From the NCBI RefSeq assembly GCF_030271835.1, contig NZ_CP127389.1, positions 1,152,001 to 1,216,000 on the forward strand: 64,000 nt of DNA, written 5' to 3'. The position numbers and the translations under genes are program-made. The stretch comes from Proteus appendicitidis. GTDB lineage: Bacteria; Pseudomonadota; Gammaproteobacteria; Enterobacterales; Enterobacteriaceae. Shown piece after piece: positions 17,267 through 25,777 of the stretch (positions are counted from its first letter, which is position 1; every line of letters starts with the position of its first letter). The notes under the pieces are model-generated. The model worked only from the letters and a program-made list of their open reading frames with translations, had not been told where the DNA came from and made no database searches.

Positions 17267-18049
17267 TTAAGCTTTCTCTAAAAAACGACGAATGGCCTTA
17301 ATAACAGTATCTGGTTTTTCTGAATGAACCCAATGCCCTGTGTTTGCGACAACAAAAGCGGTTGCGAGAGGGAATTGACGAGCGATGTTTTCACGATACT
17401 CATCTAAAATATAAGGTGATAAACCGCCACGAATAAATAATACAGGATGATGCCAAGCAGGTACCTCTACCCAGCCAATAATGTCTGAATAGGCATTTTT
17501 TATTGCAGGTAAATTAAATAGCCACTCACCATTTTTGAATGATTTGAGTAAAAATTGGATCACACCTTCCTCTTTAATAAAAGGACGCATGATTTCCACC
17601 GCATCTTGACGGCGTGTGACTTGAGCTTCCGTTACGGCTTCAAGCGCAGCAAAAATTTTGTCATGGCGGCGAACGTTATAAGCAACGGGTGACATATCAA
17701 TCACAACAATATTTGCAATACGTTCGGGAGCTAATGCTGTCATCGCCATCGCAATTTTACCTCCCATTGAATGCCCAATAATAATGGCTTTTGAGATAGT
17801 TAAACTATCCAGCAATGCGAGCACATCTTGCGCCATATCTTGATAATTCATACTTTCGCTATGAGGAGAGTGCCCATGGTTACGCACGTCAATTTGTATC
17901 ACGGTATTATCTTGACGAAGTGCGCGACCTAAAACACCTAAATTATTGAGATCACCAAATAGCCCATGGATCAAGACGATAGGTAAATTAGATGCAGGTG
18001 TCGTTTCAGGTTGGTGTAATTGATAATTTAATAATGTATTGAGTTTCAT
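17267..18049 (-). CDS. ybfF: Esterase YbfF (alpha/beta hydrolase)
   Basis: A cytosolic acyl esterase of the alpha/beta-hydrolase superfamily, 260 residues from ATG at 18049 (MKLNTLLNYQLHQ). The oxyanion segment LIHGLFGDLNNLG, the nucleophile elbow IIGHSMGGKIAM and the C-terminal catalytic histidine in NTGHWVHSEKPD are all present. In E. coli YbfF hydrolyses short acyl esters and palmitoyl-CoA in vitro; its physiological role is unclear. The frame extends 12 bases further upstream to a TTG, but ATG at 18049 aligns with E. coli. It is divergent from seqA. Confidence 0.93.
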   Translation of the reverse strand: MKLNTLLNYQLHQPETTPASNLPIVLIHGLFGDLNNLGVLGRALRQDNTVIQIDVRNHGHSPHSESMNYQDMAQDVLALLDSLTISKAIIIGHSMGGKIAMAMTALAPERIANIVVIDMSPVAYNVRRHDKIFAALEAVTEAQVTRRQDAVEIMRPFIKEEGVIQFLLKSFKNGEWLFNLPAIKNAYSDIIGWVEVPAWHHPVLFIRGGLSPYILDEYRENIARQFPLATAFVVANTGHWVHSEKPDTVIKAIRRFLEKA

Positions 18050-18399
18050 ATGAATGACCAAGATGATTGCGATTTCCTTCTATGATGACATGCACAAGAT
18101 GCTAAGCCAACTTATCGCAATAATATGAAAGAGTAATGAAGTTGAGAAATAATTGATAAGAGAAATTTATAAAAAACTATAAAAACGACATTATGTAGAT
18201 ATATATTCCAAACTTATTTAAAAAGTTGAAATCTTGACATTGCTCAAAAATAAATAATTAGAATTTTATATTATTTGGGGGCTGGGATGGTGTGGTATAG
18301 CGGCATTTAAAACTGACTTTGTGCGAATAAGTTCAAAGAATAGAAGATGATACCAAGATAAACAATAGGATAAATACCGAGCTTAGCCTTTAAAACGGC

Positions 18400-18418
18400 A
18401 GGATCTTGAATAGATCCT
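18400..18418. promoter_or_regulatory. Paired GATC sites in a palindrome upstream of seqA
   Basis: The inverted repeat AGGATCT-TGAAT-AGATCCT holds two GATC sites 11 bases apart, 92 bases before seqA. SeqA binds hemimethylated GATC pairs on one face of the helix, so this is a plausible autoregulatory site. The rest of the 460-base ybfF-seqA spacer is AT-rich; I saw no gene in it. Confidence 0.5.
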
Positions 18419-18509
18419 CTTTAAGTTATTGAAATTTTGCCTATTTTGTTTTTAAAGATTATATCTTATAATCCTAATTACTTTTTTTTGAAAACAGTAC
18501 TGGGTAGCA

Positions 18510-19073
18510 ATGAAAAAGATAGAAATTGATGACGAACTTTACCGCTATATTGCTAGCGAAACTAGACATATCGGTGAAAGCGCTTCAGATATTTTAAGGC
18601 GTCTACTGAAGCTCGATGCCAAACAGCCCGTACAACCAGTCGTTGTCACTGAGTCAGTACAAGCACCTGTTATTCAACAGGAAGCTGAAGCTACACCTAT
18701 AACACCAGCTATTACACCAGCAAAAAATCCGATCCGTGAAATGCGAGAACTGCTGTTATCTGACAGTTACGCAGAAAAAACAAAATCAGTTGATCGCTTT
18801 TTACAGATCCTTTCTACGTTATATAGCCTAGATAGTGCTACTTTTACTCAATCTGCTGAAACAGTACATGGACGAACACGCATCTATTTTGCTGGTGATG
18901 AACAAACATTACTCGATAGTGGACGTCATACAAAACCGCGCCATATTTCAGGCACGCCGTTTTGGGTTATCACTAACTCAAACACAGAGCGCAAGAGAAC
19001 GATGGTACAAAGCATCATGCAGGATATGCAATTCCCTGCAAATGAGATTGATAAGGTGTGTGGAACTATCTAA
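18510..19073 (+). CDS. seqA: Replication initiation inhibitor SeqA
   Basis: Binds hemimethylated GATC sites, sequesters oriC after initiation and organises new DNA. The 187 residues show the N-terminal oligomerisation domain (MKKIEIDDELYRYIASETRHIGESASDILRRLL, residues 1-33), a Pro/Val/Thr-rich linker (about 38-75) and the C-terminal DNA-binding domain (REMRELLLSDSYAEK through the end, with GRTRIYFAGDE and KPRHISGTPFWVITN). It precedes pgm in the conserved seqA-pgm order with a 74-base gap. Confidence 0.97.
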   Translation: MKKIEIDDELYRYIASETRHIGESASDILRRLLKLDAKQPVQPVVVTESVQAPVIQQEAEATPITPAITPAKNPIREMRELLLSDSYAEKTKSVDRFLQILSTLYSLDSATFTQSAETVHGRTRIYFAGDEQTLLDSGRHTKPRHISGTPFWVITNSNTERKRTMVQSIMQDMQFPANEIDKVCGTI

Positions 19074-19147
19074 CCACTATTGTTAATTGATGCATTGCAA
19101 AGGCTTTTGTTTAAAGCGTGATTGTGATGTCAAATAGGAGAAGATTT

Positions 19148-20788
19148 GTGGCAATTCATCCAAGAGCAGGGCAGCATACCCGTCAAAGTGATCTGATTAA
19201 TGTGGCGCAATTAACGTCTCAATATTATTCACTTAAACCACAAGCTAGCAATAACGCTCATCGTGTGAAATTTGGTACATCTGGTCATCGTGGAAGTGCA
19301 AATCGCCATAGCTTTAATGAAGCACATATTTTGGCAATTGCACAGGCCATTGCTGAAGTACGCGCTAAGAATGGAGTAACAGGACCATGTTACGTGGGTA
19401 AAGATACCCATGGACTGTCAGAGCCTGCATTTATTTCTGTTTTAGAAGTACTTGCTGCCAATAAAGTTAAAGTGATTATTCAAGAAAATAATGGCTATAC
19501 ACCAACACCGGCAGTCTCTTTTTCTATTTTGACATACAACGAAGCACATCAAGATATTGCTGATGGTATCGTTATTACTCCATCTCATAATCCACCTGAA
19601 GATGGCGGTATTAAATACAATCCATCAAATGGTGGACCTGCTGATACAGATTTAACTTCAGTTATTGAAAAACGTGCCAACGAACTGCTTGAAAACAATT
19701 TAGCAGGGATCAAACGTCTTTCTTATGATGAAGCATTAGCCAGTGGTTATATTCAGGCTCAAGACTTAATTATGCCTTATGTCAAAGCGTTAGGTGACGT
19801 TGTTGATATGCAAGCAATTAAGAAAGCGGGCTTAAAATTGGGTGTTGATCCACTAGGTGGTTCTGGTATTGAGTACTGGAAACGTATTGGTGAGTATTAT
19901 GGTCTTGATCTTGAATTAGTTAACGATCAAGTTGATCAGACATTCCGTTTTATGACGCTTGATCACGATGGTGTTATTCGTATGGACTGTTCATCACCAT
20001 GGGCAATGGAAGGCTTATTACAACTACGTGATAAATTTGATTTAGCCTTTGCTAACGATCCTGATTACGATCGCCATGGTATTGTGACACCTTCTGGTTT
20101 AATGAATCCTAACCACTATTTAGCGGCTGCGATTAACTATCTTTTCCGTCATCGTCCGCAATGGGCTAAAGATGTAAAAGTGGGTAAAACACTGGTTTCA
20201 AGCGCCATGATTGACCGTGTTGTTGCCGATTTAGGTCGTGAGCTAGTTGAAGTACCTGTTGGCTTTAAATGGTTTGTTCAAGGCTTATTCAGTGGTGAGT
20301 TTGGCTTTGGTGGTGAAGAGAGTGCTGGTGCATCTTTCTTACGCTTTAATGGTAAACCATGGTCAACCGATAAAGATGGCATCATTTTATGTCTGTTGGC
20401 TGCTGAAATGAAAGCAGTAACAGGTAAAGATCCACAAGAGCATTACAACGAATTAGCGCAACGTTTTGGTTCACCAAGCTATAACCGTATTCAAGCATCA
20501 GCAACCCATGAACAAAAAGCACTGTTATCACGTTTATCACCTGAAATGGTGACTGCAAGCACATTAGCAGGTGATCCTATAACTGCACGTTTAACGCATG
20601 CATCAGGCAATGGCGCATCTATTGGTGGCTTAAAAGTGATGACCGATTACGGTTGGTTTGCGGCTCGTCCTTCTGGTACTGAAGAAGCCTATAAGATTTA
20701 CTGTGAAAGCTTCCGTGGCCCTGAGCATCGTGAATTAATTGAAAAAGAAGCCATTGAAATAGTAAATAATGTTTTTGCTAACAAATAA
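19148..20788 (+). CDS. pgm: Phosphoglucomutase
   Basis: Interconverts glucose-1-phosphate and glucose-6-phosphate, feeding glycogen, LPS and UDP-glucose synthesis. The start is GTG at 19148 (protein [16 protein letters not shown]), 7 bases after AGGAG, and it aligns with E. coli; the in-frame ATG at 19118 has no such site. This gives 546 residues. The alpha-D-phosphohexomutase motifs are all present: active serine [17 protein letters not shown], metal loop NDPDYDRHG, sugar loop GFGGEESAG and phosphate loop [10 protein letters not shown]. Confidence 0.97.
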   Translation: MAIHPRAGQHTRQSDLINVAQLTSQYYSLKPQASNNAHRVKFGTSGHRGSANRHSFNEAHILAIAQAIAEVRAKNGVTGPCYVGKDTHGLSEPAFISVLEVLAANKVKVIIQENNGYTPTPAVSFSILTYNEAHQDIADGIVITPSHNPPEDGGIKYNPSNGGPADTDLTSVIEKRANELLENNLAGIKRLSYDEALASGYIQAQDLIMPYVKALGDVVDMQAIKKAGLKLGVDPLGGSGIEYWKRIGEYYGLDLELVNDQVDQTFRFMTLDHDGVIRMDCSSPWAMEGLLQLRDKFDLAFANDPDYDRHGIVTPSGLMNPNHYLAAAINYLFRHRPQWAKDVKVGKTLVSSAMIDRVVADLGRELVEVPVGFKWFVQGLFSGEFGFGGEESAGASFLRFNGKPWSTDKDGIILCLLAAEMKAVTGKDPQEHYNELAQRFGSPSYNRIQASATHEQKALLSRLSPEMVTASTLAGDPITARLTHASGNGASIGGLKVMTDYGWFAARPSGTEEAYKIYCESFRGPEHRELIEKEAIEIVNNVFANK

Positions 20789-20814
20789 GTTAGTGCAATA
20801 AACTATTTATATAG

Positions 20815-20850
20815 AATACACTCTACTTAAAAGTAGAGTGTATTTTTTTA
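20815..20850 (+). terminator. Terminator of pgm
   Basis: A perfect 14-bp inverted repeat AATACACTCTACTT / AAGTAGAGTGTATT is followed by TTTTT. Confidence 0.9.
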
Positions 20851-20934
20851 ATTATTGAATATTTTTAGATCACAGCATTGATATCCATCATTGAGGTTGA
20901 TTTAGAATTAAAAATAAAGTGGATAATCAATACA

Positions 20935-21417
20935 ATGCAAAATAATTATGTTTTACGAAGTGTACGTTACATGCTGGATCTAAGTGATGCACATGTTGTT
21001 GAAATTATGAAACTGGCTGATTTCACAGTCACAAAAGAGTTAGTAAATAGTTGGCTGAAAAAAGACGAGGAGCCTGAGTTTGTCGAGTGTGACGATAATG
21101 CGATGGGGCATTTTTTAAATGGTCTGATTTTTTATCGTCGTGGCAAAGATGAGAATTTTCCTGCACCTGAAGTTGAAAAGCGTATAACTAATAATATTAT
21201 CTTAAAAAAACTGCGTGTCGCTTTTGAGCTAAAAGATGTTGATATTCTGAAGATTTATGAACTTGCAGACTTCCGTGTTTCTAAGCCAGAACTTAGTGCA
21301 GTATTCCGCAAGCCTGGACATAAAAACTATCGTAACTGTGGCGATCAACTTGTGAGATATTTCCTTAAAGGCTTAACCGAAACCTTACGTGGTAAAGGTA
21401 AAACAGTTAAGAAATAA
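20935..21417 (+). CDS. yehS: YehS-like DUF1456 protein
   Basis: A 160-residue protein made of two repeats of one domain, each with a pattern VLRSVRYML..D..VVEIM.LADF and ILKKLRVAFELKDVDILKIYELADFRVS, followed by LNGLIFYRRGKDE and LKGLTETLRGKGK. This is DUF1456, family of E. coli YehS; no function is established. ATG at 20935 was preferred because MQNNYVLRSVRYML aligns with family N-termini; upstream ATA/ATC codons in frame to 20878 do not. In E. coli yehS belongs to the yehI-yehS region, whose relatives lie 2.3 kb away here on the other strand. Confidence 0.88.
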   Translation: MQNNYVLRSVRYMLDLSDAHVVEIMKLADFTVTKELVNSWLKKDEEPEFVECDDNAMGHFLNGLIFYRRGKDENFPAPEVEKRITNNIILKKLRVAFELKDVDILKIYELADFRVSKPELSAVFRKPGHKNYRNCGDQLVRYFLKGLTETLRGKGKTVKK

Positions 21418-21460
21418 AGTTTAGGGTATTTTAAGATATAAAATTCTCTATTTATTAAAT

Positions 21461-21500
21461 AATACCCCAAAATTGGTTTTCGATTTTGGGGTATTTTTTT
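21461..21500 (+). terminator. Terminator of yehS
   Basis: A perfect 13-bp stem AATACCCCAAAAT / ATTTTGGGGTATT with a 9-base loop is followed by a T run. Confidence 0.9.
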
Positions 21501-21539
21501 ATGGTATTAACTGGCGAAAGAATAAATTTACTGCTAATG

Positions 21540-21560
21540 TTGTATTACTAAGTAATACAA
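21540..21560. promoter_or_regulatory. ParD operator candidate
   Basis: A perfect inverted repeat TTGTATTAC-TAA-GTAATACAA ends 3 bases before the AGGAAGG ribosome binding site of parD. Ribbon-helix-helix antitoxins of the ParD type repress their own operon through such palindromes. The site probably overlaps the parDE promoter or the transcript start. Confidence 0.7.
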
Positions 21561-21574
21561 TGCAGGAAGGATTT

Positions 21575-21817
21575 ATGGCTCGAGTAACTAGTGTGACTTT
21601 GGGTGAACACTTTAATGGCTTTGTTGGTGAAATGATCAACTCAGGACGTTATGGAAATACCTCTGAAGTAATAAGAGACGCTTTACGTATGATGGAAATC
21701 AGAGAAGAACGGATCCAAATAGTTCGTAAAATGGTGCTAGATGGTGTGAATTCACCAGAAAGTAAAAATAACATGGATGATATTTTTGCAAGAGCTGAAA
21801 AGGATTTAAATGTATAA
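21575..21817 (+). CDS. parD: ParD-family antitoxin
   Basis: An 80-residue ribbon-helix-helix antitoxin: beta strand and helices in ARVTSVTLGEHFNGFVGEMI and SGRYGNTSEVIRDALRMMEIREE, then a flexible acidic tail that would wrap ParE. The start at 21575 has AGGAAGG 4 bases before it and matches ParD N-termini; the open frame upstream to 21473 is not part of the gene. It overlaps parE by 8 bases. Confidence 0.9.
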   Translation: MARVTSVTLGEHFNGFVGEMINSGRYGNTSEVIRDALRMMEIREERIQIVRKMVLDGVNSPESKNNMDDIFARAEKDLNV

Positions 21818-22103
21818 ACTTTCTGAGTTAGCAGAAGAAGATATTTATCAAATTGCGTGTTATACCATACAGCAATTTGGTGTAATTCAGGCAAAGAAAT
21901 ATCATGATGACTTGAAACGGACATTTGAGCTATTTGCTAGCGCACCCTGGATTGGGCGAGAGTGTAGTTGGGTGTGTAATGGTATGAGACGATTGGAGTT
22001 TAAAAAACACTCAATCTATTATCTACCAAAGAATAATACCTTATTTATTGCTCGCCTTATTCACCATTCAATAGATGTTGATTCTCTTGATTTTCCTGAA
22101 TAA
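21810..22103 (+). CDS. parE: ParE-family toxin (RelE/ParE superfamily)
   Basis: A 97-residue toxin. MYKLSELAEEDIYQIACYTIQQFG, ASAPWIGREC, MRRLEFKKHSIYYLP and IARLIHHSIDVDSL follow the ParE pattern, including the terminal basic strand and the arginine before HH. ParE toxins poison DNA gyrase; this is inferred from family. Translation is probably coupled to parD by the 8-base overlap. Nothing suggests it is broken. Confidence 0.9.
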   Translation: MYKLSELAEEDIYQIACYTIQQFGVIQAKKYHDDLKRTFELFASAPWIGRECSWVCNGMRRLEFKKHSIYYLPKNNTLFIARLIHHSIDVDSLDFPE

Positions 22104-22451
22104 ATATTTAATTATTCACTGTTCAATATATTGTTCATCATAATACTATTTAGCAGTAAATCCCCATTCTGTAATATTCAACTTCTCCTCACTGATTTGA
22201 TTTTTTTCCTTTCTGATAATATATGACAGAAATTATTTATTGCTAACTTAATTAAGTAAAAATATCGATCTCATTTTGTTAACAATTATGTCATTCATGT
22301 TTCATTTTTGTTTCTATTCTGAAATTTAATTACATATCAAGCAAAATAAAGGTGATTTTTCGCACGAATTAAGTGGTCTGATCAGTAGTAAAATTTCATC
22401 AAATGAGGTAAAATTTCAGTCATCAAATTAATCTCTATACAGGAGAGCACT
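22104..22451. other. Gene-free leader of ybfA with a spaced direct repeat
   Basis: AT-rich, without a reading frame. Two copies of GTAAAATTTCA start at 22388 and 22408, exactly 20 bases apart, and each is followed by TCAAAT within 11 bases. They lie about 45-65 bases before the ybfA start, so a two-turn spaced operator is possible. No known box was matched with confidence. Confidence 0.5.
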
Positions 22452-22658
22452 ATGCCAGCTTATAACGAATATACAAAAAAACATGTTTTAGCCCGTCGTA
22501 CTGGTGCTGTTGCGCTAGGTGTTGTGGCATTTCCTGTTATGATTTTTCACCCTAAACGTGCACAATTTTATAGCTATATACACCGTGTATGGTCTAAAAC
22601 AAGTGATAAACCCGTTTGGTTGGCAAAATCAGAAGTGGCACTAAATAGTCACAAATAA
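22452..22658 (+). CDS. ybfA: YbfA-like DUF2517 small membrane protein
   Basis: A 68-residue protein. The segment RRTGAVALGVVAFPVMIFHPKRAQFYSYIHRVWSKTSDKPVW (seen around residues 15-56) is nearly the same as E. coli YbfA in its second half (FYSYLHRVWSKTSDKPVW). One hydrophobic helix lies at about 18-34. The function is unknown. A GGAGAG ribosome binding site precedes ATG at 22452. Confidence 0.9.
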   Translation: MPAYNEYTKKHVLARRTGAVALGVVAFPVMIFHPKRAQFYSYIHRVWSKTSDKPVWLAKSEVALNSHK

Positions 22659-22670
22659 CAGAATATTAAG

Positions 22671-22700
22671 ATAACGCCTGCAAAAGTAGGCGTTATTTTT
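22671..22700 (+). terminator. Terminator of ybfA
   Basis: A perfect 9-bp stem ATAACGCCT / AGGCGTTAT with an 8-base loop is followed by TTTTT. Confidence 0.85.
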
Positions 22701-22880
22701 ATCCCTCTTTAAGTACGTTGCCGGTGCTACCTTCTTGTTTTTCCTTATCTGCAAATAATCTTCCGTTTTTACGTTACAATAAACAGTAATGAGTCATTTA
22801 AACGACGGCCATTAATTTATTGCTATTTATCCTATTGTTATATAAATAGTGGCATTCGTGATAACAGGGAAATAAATGAA

Positions 22881-23624
22881 ATGAAGAATACTGATCTGGA
22901 ATTAGTGATTAATGAAAAATTAAGCATCGAAAATTTTCAAGATTATGCACCTAATGGACTTCAAGTCGAAGGACGCCCTCATATTCAAAAAATAGTAACG
23001 GGTGTAACGGCAAGCCAAGCATTACTTGATGAAGCTGTGCGATTAAACGCTGATGCAATTTTAGTACACCATGGTTACTTTTGGAAAAATGAGCCTGTTG
23101 TTATTCGTTCAATGAAGCGCAACCGCTTAAAAACATTACTTTGCAATGACATTAATCTTTTTGGTTATCACTTGCCGTTAGATGCTCACCCAATCTTAGG
23201 TAACAATGCTCAGTTAGCGTTAAAAATGGGCGTTAAAGTTGAAGGTGAAATATTACCATTAGTGCCTAAAGGTGTGTTCGACTTACCTTTAACCCCTCTT
23301 GAATTAAAAGCTCGTTTAGAAAAAGCGTTGCAACGCAATGTATTACATTGTGGTGATAATGCACCGGAAACTATTCGTAATATTGCTTGGTGTACAGGCG
23401 GCGGACAAGGCTTTATTCAAGATGCTGCAGAGCAGGGGATGGATGCTTTTGTGACAGGTGAAGTTTCAGAACAGACTATTCATATTGCAAGAGAAATGGG
23501 CGTTCATTTTTTCGCAGCGGGACACCATGCGACAGAGCGTTATGGTATTAAAGCATTAGGTGAATGGCTTGCTCAAACTCATCACTTTGATGTGACATTT
23601 GTTGATATTGATAATCCAGCATAA
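22881..23624 (+). CDS. ybgI: NIF3-family metal-binding protein YbgI
   Basis: A 247-residue member of the NIF3/DUF34 family, which binds two metal ions in a toroidal hexamer. Metal-binding motifs are visible: LVHHGYFWK near residue 63, YHLPLDAHP near 96 and the C-terminal AAGHHATERYG near 215. The family has been called a GTP cyclohydrolase I type 2 homologue, but its real role is unsettled; a metal-related function is the safer description. It converges on yehQ at a shared terminator. Confidence 0.94.
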   Translation: MKNTDLELVINEKLSIENFQDYAPNGLQVEGRPHIQKIVTGVTASQALLDEAVRLNADAILVHHGYFWKNEPVVIRSMKRNRLKTLLCNDINLFGYHLPLDAHPILGNNAQLALKMGVKVEGEILPLVPKGVFDLPLTPLELKARLEKALQRNVLHCGDNAPETIRNIAWCTGGGQGFIQDAAEQGMDAFVTGEVSEQTIHIAREMGVHFFAAGHHATERYGIKALGEWLAQTHHFDVTFVDIDNPA

Positions 23625-23645
23625 GCCTATTTATTTTTATCTTAT

Positions 23646-23687
23646 AAGCTATCTCTCTAATTAAAGAGAGATAGCTTTTACTTTTTA
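23646..23687. terminator. Bidirectional terminator between ybgI and yehQ
   Basis: A perfect 13-bp stem AAGCTATCTCTCT / AGAGAGATAGCTT with a 6-base loop is flanked by T-rich sequence on the plus strand and by TTATAAG on the other, so it can serve both convergent genes. Confidence 0.8.
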
Positions 23688-23704
23688 ATACTTCTTACTA
23701 CTTA

Positions 23705-25777
23705 TTACTCATTAAGCTGAATGGGTAATGGGCTTTGTAATTGTTGCAGATTATCGCATAGCCAAATTAACTGTAATAAAGCCTGAGGATCTCGTGTTGT
23801 TAATCTCAGATAACGAGCTAATTGGTCGGCAATTAATGTCATTCCTAAATCGTCAGCAGTATGTTTGCTTATTTCTAACTGCTCTTTTTGCATTTCAGAA
23901 AGTAATTCTCTCCCAGTACATGCTTGGGCTTCTAATACTGACAAAATAGGACGGCAAAACTTTTGTGCTAATGTTGGTTCACTGTGATGCATTGCTGTTT
24001 GTTGCTTACGTTTAGCCATATATTCTTGAATACGGCTAATAAACTCTGATTGTTTTTTCTTGCGCGGAAATTGGTCAAAATCAAGATAAAATAGTTCAAT
24101 GCCTTTTGTCGTTTTAAGCCAAATGGTCGTTGGCAATAAATCTATATTTAAATCACGTCGAACAGGTTGCACAGTGACTGCGACTATCTCTAATTCTCGC
24201 TTAGTGAGATAACGTAATTCTTCCAGATTATTTTGCATTGTTCCTTCCCAGTAAAGACGTAAGAAGGCTGAATTGTCATGATTATCTGAAACATCCCAAA
24301 TAACGCATTGCTCTATTTCATACCAAATTAATGGCTTATAGCTTTTGATATGTAAGACGAGAGGAGAAAGAAATCCTTCAGGTTGATTAGCAAAATAGTC
24401 TGGCAACTCTTGCCAATTGTTGATCCCTAATTCAGTTTGTAGGGTGCGATAATCCGTAATATCAAGAAAATCAGTTTGGTTTTGTGCAAAGCTTTCGCCA
24501 ATAGTCGCCAGTTTTCCTTCATCAGAAATACGAGGCTCTTGTAATAAAAAAGGGCGACGCATTAATTTATCGGATGTTTGTTTCCATAACGATAAACTAT
24601 TCCAAACACTATAACGGTTAAACAGAGTATCAAGTTGATTAGGGCGTGCTTGTGTCGCTTGTAAGAGCTGTTTCTCTTCTTTATCCCAGAAGGTAAAAGT
24701 TGCGCCTAATGCACCACTTTGTGCTGTCCACCAGTTTGCACCGACAGGAATAAGCGAGAGACTCATTTTTTTATCGTCATATTGACGACGAAGTTGTCCT
24801 CGTAACATTTTTAACTGTTCAGGTGTCGCATTGGTCAATTGGAATAGATAAGCTGAAATATGAGCTAACAAGCGCAAGACATTGCTTTCATCCATCGTGA
24901 AATGTCTTTCTGCCAATAGTTTGACTTGGGTGCTTAATGTTCGTAAATAAGACGCTAAACGAGGTAAACCTTCTGCTCGAGCCGACATATTTAATAAGTG
25001 CAACTGTGTGGCAGTGCTTAAGCTGATATGTGATAGCCCTTGGCGCAACAAATCATAAATAAATTGTTCAACCGTCGTAATTAACGCGGACTCTTCTTCA
25101 TTGAGAGCGCGCTTTGAAGATTGCACTGTGATTAAATCTTCAGGCCAACCCCATGGTTGAGCATGTTGTTCAAATATTTTAGCCACAATAGCGAGATGGA
25201 ATGCTTTTTTCTGTGAGTCAGAAAAAGGCGATAACATGCCATCGTAACCACTACCTTGTAAGAAAATAACCGGCTCTTCAACATCAGGGAGTTTAATTTT
25301 TAACTGTGTTCCTGTGTCTTCTAAATTTAATGTTGTCGTTTCCCATTGCTCAACTAATTTAATCGCCACACGACAGGCGGGTTTTCCTGCTTTTTTGATT
25401 AATGCTTCCGGATCAAGCGCCAATAGCGTGGGTAACAGAGGGGCGATTTCGATAGGTTCAATAATGGCTTCTGAAGATGTTTCACCACTTTTATCGTCAT
25501 TTGAATTATCAGCACTATTATTGGCTTGTAGCCATAAAACGGCCGCTAAAATGTGTTTACAACACCCTGATGCAGAACAATCACAACTGGCTTGTTGAAT
25601 ACCTGCTTCGTGTAAAACAACATTTTGCCCATCACTACTGAACTGCCCTGTGTCAGCATCAGTGAGTGAAACTTTTTCGTTATCAACATCTTTTTTTGCG
25701 CGTCTTAATAATCCTGCATTAGCAAATACAGTGAGCGCATCTTCATCGTAATGAAAGTAAACAGTTTGCCAACTCAT
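23705..25777 (-). CDS. yehQ: SWIM zinc-finger protein YehQ
   Basis: A 690-residue protein, last in the yehI-L-M-P-Q operon. A SWIM zinc finger (CxC...CxH) is seen as SCDCSASGCCKHILAAVLWLQ near residues 65-85; SWIM domains bind DNA, RNA or protein. The rest is mostly helical with no membrane segment and no recognised catalytic motif. ATG at 25777 (MSWQTVYFHYDEDAL) was chosen because it forms an ATGA overlap with the yehP stop; an upstream in-frame start at 25798 is less likely. Its role is unknown; context ties it to a MoxR-VWA machine. Confidence 0.88.
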   Translation of the reverse strand: MSWQTVYFHYDEDALTVFANAGLLRRAKKDVDNEKVSLTDADTGQFSSDGQNVVLHEAGIQQASCDCSASGCCKHILAAVLWLQANNSADNSNDDKSGETSSEAIIEPIEIAPLLPTLLALDPEALIKKAGKPACRVAIKLVEQWETTTLNLEDTGTQLKIKLPDVEEPVIFLQGSGYDGMLSPFSDSQKKAFHLAIVAKIFEQHAQPWGWPEDLITVQSSKRALNEEESALITTVEQFIYDLLRQGLSHISLSTATQLHLLNMSARAEGLPRLASYLRTLSTQVKLLAERHFTMDESNVLRLLAHISAYLFQLTNATPEQLKMLRGQLRRQYDDKKMSLSLIPVGANWWTAQSGALGATFTFWDKEEKQLLQATQARPNQLDTLFNRYSVWNSLSLWKQTSDKLMRRPFLLQEPRISDEGKLATIGESFAQNQTDFLDITDYRTLQTELGINNWQELPDYFANQPEGFLSPLVLHIKSYKPLIWYEIEQCVIWDVSDNHDNSAFLRLYWEGTMQNNLEELRYLTKRELEIVAVTVQPVRRDLNIDLLPTTIWLKTTKGIELFYLDFDQFPRKKKQSEFISRIQEYMAKRKQQTAMHHSEPTLAQKFCRPILSVLEAQACTGRELLSEMQKEQLEISKHTADDLGMTLIADQLARYLRLTTRDPQALLQLIWLCDNLQQLQSPLPIQLNE

